Shown here piece after piece: positions 28,101-34,801 of a stretch of DNA of 64,000 bases (its first letter is position 1; each line of letters opens with the position of its first letter). The position numbers were made by a program, and so were the translations under genes. Under the pieces are notes generated by a model that saw nothing but the letters and a program-made list of their open reading frames with translations, searched no databases and had not been told where the DNA came from. Source of the stretch: Halobaculum halobium (GTDB lineage: Archaea; Halobacteriota; Halobacteria; Halobacteriales; Haloferacaceae); NCBI RefSeq assembly GCF_030127145.1, contig NZ_CP126160.1, positions 62,001-126,000 of the forward strand. The letters are read 5' to 3'.

Positions 28101-28903
28101 GATATGAGGAACTGATTTCTAATATTGCTGAAGGCCCAGAAAACGTTCGTGATGCAGCTGAAGATTTGGAAGTATCCCCTATAACAATCGCAGATGCTCG
28201 GTATAGAGAGAACCTTTATCGTGACGAGAGGCTCGAACAATCTGCAGGCCATATTATATCATTTACCTTAGGTTTGATATTTGAACGATGGGATGTCAAT
28301 CAGGAGATAGAAACTGTTGATGATGGGATATTAAGTTTCGACCAGAGTGCCGGTCAAAACGTAAGGGAGCAGATCTTGACCTGCTTTGAAAGGCTTTTCG
28401 ATGAAAGTTCGAGTATGCAGGCATCTCTTGAAGATTCCCTAGGAAGTTCAATAGAAGACTGGCTACGTGAATCCTTCTTCCGATATCATCATTGCAAAGA
28501 GTACCGTCGTCGAGGGCAGCGTATTCCGATTTACTGGCAACTCGAAAGTCCGGAAGGCGCATTCAGTTGCTTCGTTTACTATCATGAAATAGATGCGAAC
28601 ACGCTTCCGAAACTTCGCGGCCAATACCTTGACCCACGCATAGAAGAGCTTGAAAACGAAATTGAGACCCTGGACGCACAGACTAGTAGTGATAGCCCAG
28701 ACAAGGAACTCTTGAACCGAAAAGAGAAAGTTCAAAACGATCTCAACGATATCAGAGAATTCCGAAATACAATTGACGAAATGATTGACGACGGTGTTTC
28801 CGTTGATGCTAACGAAGGAATTTGGGAGAACATTAAAGAATGGGATCAATACGAAATTCTTGAAACAGGACTGCCAAAATTAAAATCGAGCTACTCCAGA
28901 TAA
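25178..28903 (+). CDS. pglX: BREX adenine-specific DNA methyltransferase PglX (second copy)
   Basis: 1,241 residues. Motif I is VVDPACGSGHMLFYAF near 298-310 with YGIDIDTGAAQIAALS after it; motif IV is VVVANPPYLGSAKMG near 520. The first about 280 residues track the other copy (LSSEQRSTIRSTILSARNTL; GWVYQYFGEEEREEIDDR) and the tail RRRGQRIPIYWQLESPEGAF is also shared, but the target-recognition centre is different. Composition changes inside the gene: the 5' end is like the neighbours, whereas from about 26,040 to the end it is AT-rich (24 G/C in 27541-27600). The copy should methylate a different motif from copy 1. The TBP-like gene follows after 63 nt. Confidence 0.93.
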   Translation: MSTTHGQPGLSSEQRSTIRSTILSARNTLESEIRRQLERYGVYEDERLPLEELSHLSLEDRHTRRTIDAALERELESTDGDLERSITNYVREATKAYLNRFVALKCIEVRGLVEETITERPEYGGRSYMHHTVAEIAGELTAAPDDGFGAALDLAYQEIGAEIRMIFEESEHTAIDLDAQVRGDVLDELDAIDNEAWESDEALGWVYQYFGEEEREEIDDRVDEENYKIAGTDIATKTQLFTPRYIVEWMVDNSLGRTWLEMQGERTNIDDEENCFYLAPLEDSLIDRETKAVKDITVVDPACGSGHMLFYAFDVLYQMYLEEGEIPEKYIPREILRNNLYGIDIDTGAAQIAALSLYLKAKARAPDTEVEQINIASADAVLINGEKKQEVLSRSQSEFERKILEQIWTSFEHIREWGSLVRVEERIEEIIDEYRDELESAGQSKFTQSGGLEKQASVVSFSDGESESWEAVKERLLENTREIARIALDEDNPVDEMFASEVSKTVELLDILIHDYDVVVANPPYLGSAKMGENLKQYVKDGYVGTRDLYAAFIQRSWEFAKDEGYASLVTPENYMFSYSYRKLRRILLQNHQFVEGVHLSRYGFDQQKDAYTIPFLLRNSEPKKLDKTRFYRMTHEQDQYEDYEKKIQGLQNLVGQIRNDNNPDDIYVINSDDFLSIGRQPFLYWFGDSILNLFSKYPAIEESVEVKQGLATGDDDRFVRKHWEVPPEELESQYVPYQKSGSSSPYYDTQRDYLNWENEGEAVKEYSGSRPQNPDYYFREGISFRGFGNYAVARKKPDDTIFYHKSHFVYSYEISDNYLLGYGNSTLVRFLLNGINPSLNFEVGDVKRLPIDPDPEQQKKVEDLVNQALDRRRQLVSLDETSDEFAPEVFTDHIQSGVRDLLYQKDQLNAEVGVIHGLIDPIIYDEYSIPTEERDRLYNNLPKNLSSYPTVENLETDYENISDKIPEETLTSERYEELISNIAEGPENVRDAAEDLEVSPITIADARYRENLYRDERLEQSAGHIISFTLGLIFERWDVNQEIETVDDGILSFDQSAGQNVREQILTCFERLFDESSSMQASLEDSLGSSIEDWLRESFFRYHHCKEYRRRGQRIPIYWQLESPEGAFSCFVYYHEIDANTLPKLRGQYLDPRIEELENEIETLDAQTSSDSPDKELLNRKEKVQNDLNDIREFRNTIDEMIDDGVSVDANEGIWENIKEWDQYEILETGLPKLKSSYSR

Positions 28904-28966
28904 ATAAGAATTAGATTTTCAACTGAAATCTCTTGAAGAGATGATGGTTATAACGATTCAGAAATA

Positions 28967-29515
28967 ATGGGTGAACTTACTATTCAGAATGTTGTTGGTG
29001 GAGGTCAAATCGGTACAGAAATTGATCTATATTCGATAGCTAAAGTAGAGTTTGAACCGTTCAATACCCAGTATGAACCGGAGTCATTTCCAGGTGTTGT
29101 ATTCCGTTCCGATAATTTAGAACCCACTATAATATTACACCGATCTGGCAAATCCAATATTGCCGGTGGCAAATCCACCTCTGAAACAAAAGAGGCATTT
29201 GACATATTTTGTTCTAGCATTACAAATGAAACGGGACTTGAGATACACCCAGAATTGGAAATTCGATACTTCGTTACAACTGGCGACCTCGAGAGAGAAA
29301 TAGATCTCTCTGCTGCTGTGCTAGCCTTGGGGATCGACGAGACAGAGTACGAACCTGAGCAATTTCCTGGGCTATTCTATCGACCAGATGAACAAGATTG
29401 GTTTTCAATTTTGTTCGCAACGGGTTCTATTATTATTGATGGCGTTCCAGACATAGGTCTACTTGAAGAAGCATATCGTAATATAGATAATACGCTATCT
29501 GAACAAAGTATCTAA
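28967..29515 (+). CDS. Divergent TATA-binding protein homologue inside the BREX locus
   Basis: 182 residues in two TBP repeats. Repeat 1: TIQNVVGGGQIGTEIDLYSI, YEPESFPGVVFR, ILHRSGKSNIAGGKS. Repeat 2: IRYFVTTGDLEREIDLSAAV, YEPEQFPGLFYR, ILFATGSIIIDG. The FPG(V/L) stirrup segments are kept, but canonical features are lost: repeat 2 has Tyr-Phe where the DNA-contacting Asn of QN(I/V)V is expected, and repeat 1 has ILH where a stirrup Phe (ILF) is usual. Archaeal TBPs nucleate transcription at TATA boxes; haloarchaea often carry extra copies on plasmids. It is AT-rich like the end of pglX2. A promoter-selective factor or anti-factor tied to BREX is inferred. Confidence 0.82.
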   Translation: MGELTIQNVVGGGQIGTEIDLYSIAKVEFEPFNTQYEPESFPGVVFRSDNLEPTIILHRSGKSNIAGGKSTSETKEAFDIFCSSITNETGLEIHPELEIRYFVTTGDLEREIDLSAAVLALGIDETEYEPEQFPGLFYRPDEQDWFSILFATGSIIIDGVPDIGLLEEAYRNIDNTLSEQSI

Positions 29516-29668
29516 CAAAATATAAATTAATTGGGGGAGTCTCCGAGTACAACGTGATGGTCTGACGTTTAAGACGTATGCTCTGTAGATGGGGTGAGAT
29601 CCTCACTGGTTTAGGACTGAATAGCTGATCCCCGGAGGTATTTGAAATCCGGAGGAGATAGTCCGATC
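29516..29668 (+). other. Non-coding stretch with an AT-rich box and a structured, tRNA-Leu-like segment
   Basis: AAATATAAATTAATT at about 29519-29533 is a plausible TATA region. From 29533 the sequence runs through GGGGGAGTCTCCGAG, a TTTAAGA loop flanked by ACG/CGT, CTGTAG, and the hairpin GTGAG-ATC-CTCAC at about 29595-29607. The order recalls a tRNA-Leu (anticodon TAA) with a long variable arm, but stems do not pair fully, so it is not called a tRNA. GGAGGA at 29651-29656 is the ribosome-binding site of the next gene. Confidence 0.4.
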
Positions 29669-30741
29669 ATGCCTCACGATGCGAAGGATTTCTATAAGTA
29701 CGGGAAGCCTGTCGGTGAGCTGTTCCAGACGCTCTCCGAGAGTTACTTCGACACCTACGAAGAGGGACGGCCGTTCGGTGAGGGTGTTGACGATACCTAT
29801 CCAGATGAGTATCCTGAATCTCGTTGGGGTCTCGACCTCGGTTGCGTTCAGCACAATACGCCCGCATGGGGGGAATCTTGTCTCCGATCAGTCCAGAACC
29901 ACGTCCTCTACCATATTGTTGCGAACGCCCAGTCCAACCGTGAGACACTGACTGCATTCTTCGCCAACCCTGATGAGGATCCGTCGCCGGACAAGGCGCT
30001 ACAGAACCTCTCGAACGCGTGGCGCGATGGTTCGCGCTTAATGACCCACTCGATGGTTCGGTGGAGGACCGAATGCGAACAGCCGAGTGGCGAATCACGA
30101 TGTGTTACTACGCAATCTACAAGGCGTTTAGTGGCCTGATGCGAGCGACGTTCGAAGAGATTCGAGCATCGGGTGGAGGCGGGAGCCACGGACAGATGTG
30201 GAAGAAGCATCGAACCTCTATGTTGACGGAATTGGAGGACGCGCTCTACGCCTATCCGTTTATGCCGTTTCCAGTCGGGCGGTTTTCGGATGAGGCGTTC
30301 GACTGGACGATTCCGTATCCCGCTTGGGCAGAGCAGCCGGAAAGGCTGGAGTCACGATTGGCCACCAACGCAGAACACGAGCTGGAAGCGATATATGAAC
30401 TCCGAGACCGATTCCATCGAAATCCCGATTCCCCGTGCCCAACATTCTTCGACCTGCTTCTTGACCTCCGACATTGGGCAAACTACCACCGTGGAGGGAT
30501 CTTCAGCCGGCTCTATGGTGGGGGCTACAAATTCGCTATCGACGAGGGGCTCCGGATCACGACTTTCGCAGGGTTGGCGATCGCAGAAGTTGGGCTGATC
30601 CATTCGTTGGATTACGATACCGTCAAAGAGGAATATGAGGGCTATCGGAGAAGTTCGGAGGAGGGGATCGAGGAAAGCGCCCGTTTGGTATCTCGACGGT
30701 TCTCGGTATATGAGGAGGTGTTCGGAAATAACGACGCATAG
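29669..30741 (+). pseudogene. Frameshifted HEPN-like protein
   Basis: Translation starts at ATG 29669 (GGAGGA 12 nt upstream) and runs to near 30030; the rest of the protein continues in the -1 frame to TAA 30739-30741. Restoring one G in GATGGTTC near 30028-30031 would join NLSNAWRDG to FALNDPLDGSVEDRM. The downstream part looks like a HEPN-type helical domain: MCYYAIYKAFSGLMR, GGSHGQMWKKH, and later LLDLRHWANYHRGG, which contains an Arg-x5-His that fits the HEPN RNase motif. HEPN is an inference. It lies between TBP and pglZ, in the direction of the BREX genes. Either a true one-base loss or a homopolymer sequencing error. Confidence 0.6.
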
Positions 30742-30889
30742 GATGTCTACCGCGTAAATCTGTCATTCTGAATCCGATGGGTCATCGAATTGCTGAGTGA
30801 GAAAAGTGAGCCATCAACTGTAAAGATGGTGAGCATCCGGCACTGAGTTCCCGAAACAGACATCAACCTACTTGCAGTACGCCACGACA

Positions 30890-33319
30890 ATGGGAGACAC
30901 CGCCGCACGGATCGTGACCGAGCTCCGGGAGAAGTTCCACCGCCACGATGTCTGGGTCTGGTACGACTCCCAAGAGACCTACACAGGCGCTATCGATGAT
31001 ATCCGCTCGGGGCTCGCCGCGGATGACATCAACGTTGCCGTCTACGAAGACAGCTTCCTCGAGCTGAAACACCGAGTCTGGAAGGAAGATCCCGATCTCG
31101 ACGAGCAATGGCTGTTCTACGTCCCGACGTCGAAAAACGACGCCGAGTGGTTTATGGACATCCACAGCCTCGGCAAGCAGTATCGGACGGGGGCGGACGT
31201 CGATTCTAGCTCTCCGGCCTCGCAGTACCTTATCGAACACGAATCCGCGATTCCCGACGAGTTCAGTACCTGGGGGCAGAATGAAGCTACCCGACGGAAG
31301 GCGTTCTTTTGTGTTCTGTTCGGCACTCAGGAGGACAACCCCGCAGAGTGGATCCTCCGATATCTCGACGATCCAGACGCCTACGAAGAGACGATTCAGG
31401 AGTACGGACAGACCGACGACTGGTCGGCATTGCTTGATGAGCGGTACGGGATCTCCGCTAGCCTCGACCCGGAAGACATCGCGACGGAAATCCTGTTTGG
31501 CGAGGTCGCAGTCAGTTCGCCAACAAGCCGTTACGATGAACTTGCGGCCGACGAGCGAATTGAAAGCAAGCGGCTGTGCGAGTACTGGCAGCAACACGAT
31601 CCAGCGACGTACGTCGAGTACGCCCGTTCGGTTGCAGCGGAATACGATCTCAAGACTGCAGTCCTCGACTCCGGCAATGTCGATTGGCATTCGACGGCAT
31701 TCCGCGGAATTGACGAGGGCCTCGTCCGGCTCTGTCTCGACCGGTTGAACGATGCCGATTACGTCGATCTCCCCGAAATCGCTGCCGACCTCCACTCGGT
31801 CGTCAGCGAGCGTCGACGTGGATTCTGGTATGAGGAAGGTTACGCCGGGTATTGGGACGTGCTAGCACCGGCGCTCAGCGCTCTGGATGGGATTGGCGAC
31901 GCACAGACAGCCCTCGATGAGCAGGTGTTCTCTCCAAGCGAACTTCATGACCGCTACGTTGCTGACTGGTGGACCGTCGACCGGGACTACCGACAGTACA
32001 TCCAAGCAACGACGGAAGATGCTGCGCCCGTACCTGGACTTAGTACTCTCAAGAATCGCATCACTCAGCAGTATATGGATTTTCTCAAAGCAGTCAATCG
32101 CCCACTTGCGGAGGGGTTAGGCGACGAACCACGACTCACGACTCCGCAGACACAGTTTTTCGATGAATATGCCGCGACCAATGAGAAAACGGCCATCTTC
32201 ATTTGTGATGGCCTCCGGTACGAGCTGGCCGAAACGCTTCGTGACGAGTTGAGCTATGATTTCGATCATCAGCTCGAAGCCGTCAGTGCGGCGCTGCCAT
32301 CCGTGACTGAGGTCGGTATGGCTGCCCACCTCCCTGGCCAGTTAGGCCTCGCAGTCGAGGATGATGAACTCCAGATCACTGTTGACGGAGAGCCAACTGA
32401 GAACAAACAGTCCCGGGTCGATCGGTTTGCACGTGCTGGGTTCGAGGTAGCAGATCTGACCGATATTCTCGATACACCGTTGGAGGATCTTCAGACTGCG
32501 GAGCCAGTACCTAGGATCCTCTACTCCGGAATCATCGACAAACTCGGCGAGAATATCGACGACGACGAGGCCCTAGCGCGCGCAGAAGGCCACGTCACTC
32601 AGGTTCAAAAGGCAATCCAGCGGCTTCGTTACGCCGGCTACGAGCGCTTTATTGTCACTGCTGATCACGGATTCCTCTTCACTGATCGCCTGAGCGACGA
32701 TCTGAAACTCGACGCACCAGATTTGGCCCCGATCGTCAAACGTCGGTTTGCAGCCGCAGACGTGGACACCCCGCTCGTCGGCGATGCCGAGTACATCACG
32801 CTCGAGAGCGCGGCACTCGAATCACTGGGCATCGATGCTCCTAACGTGCAGTTTCTGTTCCCGCGAAGCGTCGCCTGCTTCAGGGCTCGCGGTGGGAATA
32901 TGCGCTACTTCCATGGTGGGATATCGATTCAAGAATTGCTTGTTCCATGTCTTACCGTCACAACCGAAGAACTCGACGAGAGTGCGAGCATCTCGTATGA
33001 TGTGTCGATTCCGGACCCGATCACGAATACGATCGTTTCTATCGATGTGGAAGCGAAAAGTGAGCAGGTTTCGTTCGATCGAACACCGACCTTGGAAATC
33101 CGCGCCAGTATCGATGACGAGCCTGTCGCAGATCCCGTGGAACTAGAGATCTCTCCTGGCTCAAATAGTGCGTCCATCCGATTGAAACAGGGCGCGCTCG
33201 CCGGTGAATCGAGCGTCACATTCGAACTCGTGAGTACAGACACACGGGAAACGATCGAGCGCCGAAGCGTGGCGCTTGATCTGCTGTTCGGTGACGACGA
33301 TATGGGTTTCGACGTGTAG
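30890..33319 (+). CDS. pglZ: BREX phosphatase-like protein PglZ
   Basis: About 809 residues from ATG 30890; a TTG six codons upstream is possible. The alkaline-phosphatase-superfamily core is visible: AIFICDGLRYELAETLRDEL near 435-455, SVTEVGMAAHLPGQLGLA after it, and FIVTADHGFLFTDRLSDDL near 590, with metal-binding Asp and His. A beta-rich C-terminal domain follows (VSIPDPITNTIVSIDVEAK). PglZ is the invariant BREX component, essential for phage exclusion; in studied members it has metal-dependent nuclease activity. The gap from the frameshifted gene is 148 nt with no strong TATA box, so transcription from upstream is likely. Confidence 0.92.
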   Translation: MGDTAARIVTELREKFHRHDVWVWYDSQETYTGAIDDIRSGLAADDINVAVYEDSFLELKHRVWKEDPDLDEQWLFYVPTSKNDAEWFMDIHSLGKQYRTGADVDSSSPASQYLIEHESAIPDEFSTWGQNEATRRKAFFCVLFGTQEDNPAEWILRYLDDPDAYEETIQEYGQTDDWSALLDERYGISASLDPEDIATEILFGEVAVSSPTSRYDELAADERIESKRLCEYWQQHDPATYVEYARSVAAEYDLKTAVLDSGNVDWHSTAFRGIDEGLVRLCLDRLNDADYVDLPEIAADLHSVVSERRRGFWYEEGYAGYWDVLAPALSALDGIGDAQTALDEQVFSPSELHDRYVADWWTVDRDYRQYIQATTEDAAPVPGLSTLKNRITQQYMDFLKAVNRPLAEGLGDEPRLTTPQTQFFDEYAATNEKTAIFICDGLRYELAETLRDELSYDFDHQLEAVSAALPSVTEVGMAAHLPGQLGLAVEDDELQITVDGEPTENKQSRVDRFARAGFEVADLTDILDTPLEDLQTAEPVPRILYSGIIDKLGENIDDDEALARAEGHVTQVQKAIQRLRYAGYERFIVTADHGFLFTDRLSDDLKLDAPDLAPIVKRRFAAADVDTPLVGDAEYITLESAALESLGIDAPNVQFLFPRSVACFRARGGNMRYFHGGISIQELLVPCLTVTTEELDESASISYDVSIPDPITNTIVSIDVEAKSEQVSFDRTPTLEIRASIDDEPVADPVELEISPGSNSASIRLKQGALAGESSVTFELVSTDTRETIERRSVALDLLFGDDDMGFDV

Positions 33320-33357
33320 AGAATTTCCCGTCTAAACTGCCACGCAAGGGCGGATGT

Positions 33358-34119
33358 TTAATTATCCTGTGGGACACCGAAAATCAGCAAGAGTACGCCT
33401 CCGCTCTGCTCATCTCTTATGAAGTATTTTGTTGCCTCGTCAGCCCTCTCATAGGCTTCCACCTGGTCGAGTGCGTCAGCGACAGAGTCCATATCCCGTT
33501 CTCGAGTCAGCGTACTCCGCAGCCACTCGACACTCCCTTCCTCTTCAGTTTCGACGGCACTCTGGATCGCCATTTGTATCGGGCCAACCTCCGCAATCGC
33601 TGCATTCTCTGAAGACACGATCGGCGCATCGTCAGGGACATCCTCAGCAACTGACGCTGCGACTGCCCGGTCGTCATCGATACTTCGATAGACACCATAC
33701 CAGCTCCCGACCGATACACCCGCCGCAATCCCCGCGGGTCCAAACGGCGATCCAAGAACGCCGCCGATCAGCGCTCCTGTTCCCGCGGTTGGCCCTGTCT
33801 TCCCGACTACTCGTTTGAATCCATCGAGCGCATCACCGAATTCCCATGAGCGAAGCGCCGCCCCAACATCACCGGTCTCGTTAAGGATATCACGTACATT
33901 TTGAGCGACATCCTGCGAAGCACCCGAAAGTTCGGCAGAGGCTGAGTTTAACTGCTCAGAAACGATATTGATGTATCCCTCTGATGTGGATGGGGCGCTG
34001 TTGATCGTCTCATCGGTCTCATCGTGCTGAAAGCAGAACTGCCCGTCCTTGGCGAGTCGACTACACCGACTGCCAGCGTTCGTGAGTGCGTGGCACTGTT
34101 CACCCTCGTTTTCTGCCAT
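33358..34119 (-). CDS. Cys/His-motif protein with a glycine-zipper segment
   Basis: 253 residues antisense to the BREX genes. The N-terminus has C-x-A-x-T-x-x-G-x-x-C-x-x-x(8)-F-C-F-Q-H (residues about 8-28; CHALTNAGSRCSRLA, FCFQH), the short zinc-type motif of DUF5763-like proteins. Residues about 125-160 are Gly/Ala-rich and hydrophobic (TGALIGGVLGSPFGPAGIAA), like a membrane-inserting glycine zipper. The C-terminus is acidic (VADALDQVEAYERADEAT). It sits between pglZ (convergent, 38-bp gap) and brxL. Function unknown; a membrane-active accessory is possible, by composition only. Confidence 0.7.
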   Translation of the reverse strand: MAENEGEQCHALTNAGSRCSRLAKDGQFCFQHDETDETINSAPSTSEGYINIVSEQLNSASAELSGASQDVAQNVRDILNETGDVGAALRSWEFGDALDGFKRVVGKTGPTAGTGALIGGVLGSPFGPAGIAAGVSVGSWYGVYRSIDDDRAVAASVAEDVPDDAPIVSSENAAIAEVGPIQMAIQSAVETEEEGSVEWLRSTLTRERDMDSVADALDQVEAYERADEATKYFIRDEQSGGVLLLIFGVPQDN

Positions 34120-34221
34120 AACCGCAGTTCAGATTATTGGGTGAAAAATCCCACCCTGTTTCAATCCCGTATCATTCACGGAGGGTGTTATAGAGACCAT
34201 AGTACAGGTCGACACAGACGG

Positions 34222-34452
34222 TTATTGATCTGAGGCAGGTCGGAGATCTCTCCATCGAAGGTGTTCTATTGTGTCCTCATCAATGTCAACGGCAAATAAG
34301 TGTGAGTCGCGTTGATCGCCGGTTTCTTTGCCAGCGTCATCCTCGAGAATTTCGACGATTGTACCCTGTTTTCGGTGGAGTCGCTCATGATCGGGATCAT
34401 CCTCATTCGGAATATCAATTCGAACCCGATCTCCGGTCTCAAATCGTCTCAT
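34222..34452 (-). CDS. Small KOW/SH3-like acidic protein
   Basis: 76 residues: FETGDRVRIDIPNEDDPDHE, LHRKQGTIVEILEDDAG and HLFAVDIDEDTIEHLRWRDL form the beta-barrel pattern typical of KOW/SH3-like small haloarchaeal proteins (GDRVRI... GTIVEI... FAVD...WRDL). No catalytic residue is evident. It lies on the minus strand with the Cys/His-motif gene 102 nt downstream; the two may share a transcript. Function unknown. Confidence 0.65.
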   Translation of the reverse strand: MRRFETGDRVRIDIPNEDDPDHERLHRKQGTIVEILEDDAGKETGDQRDSHLFAVDIDEDTIEHLRWRDLRPASDQ

Positions 34453-34801
34453 TGGTTGGTTTTACTGCTGCTCTTCCCTGTCGGTTACGGCTGGTACCGA
34501 AAGTGGAGAAGCGTTCGTGACTCTTCTTTGGGGGGAGTCAACATTAGAGTTCGGCTGGGCAGTCTCAGATTCTCTACCTCGCGTCTGTCTCGCTAACGTT
34601 GACACCCTCTCTTCTTTGATACGCTATTTTTGATCATCCCTAGTTCGTCCTTTGGCACGGAGCGGTAGGTTACGGTCGTGGATGGCTACGGAGTCGATTC
34701 CCTCCGTCGCCAATTTTCAGGATCGCGGCTCTTCGCTCAGAGTGGATACCGTGAATGAGATAACCGACATTCCTTTGACGCCACCAATCCTCTGCCGTTG
34801 T
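34453..34801. other. Divergent non-coding region before brxL
   Basis: About 350 bp separate the minus-strand KOW-like gene from brxL. A frame open from 34652 would extend BrxL N-terminally by 50 residues, but its composition (RSWMATESIPSVANF) is not acidic and an ATG at 34802 fits the family start. An AT-rich stretch TTGATACGCTATTTTTGATC near 34615-34635 is the only promoter-like signal noted. Confidence 0.45.

Noticed and set aside
28948-28953. TTATAA as TATA box of the TBP-like gene
   Set aside because: It is only 14-19 nt before the ATG, too close for a start at or before the codon; the gene is more likely read through from pglX2.
29533-29625. Functional tRNA-Leu gene
   Set aside because: Acceptor and anticodon stems cannot be paired fully; kept only as a tRNA-like observation.
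30019-30741. The second half of the HEPN-like gene as an independent gene
   Set aside because: Its GTG-type start falls inside the first frame and has no ribosome-binding site; a one-base repair joins both halves smoothly.
34652-34801. N-terminal extension of BrxL
   Set aside because: The extra 50 residues do not resemble BrxL or haloarchaeal composition; the ATG at 34802 opens with a family-like N-terminus.
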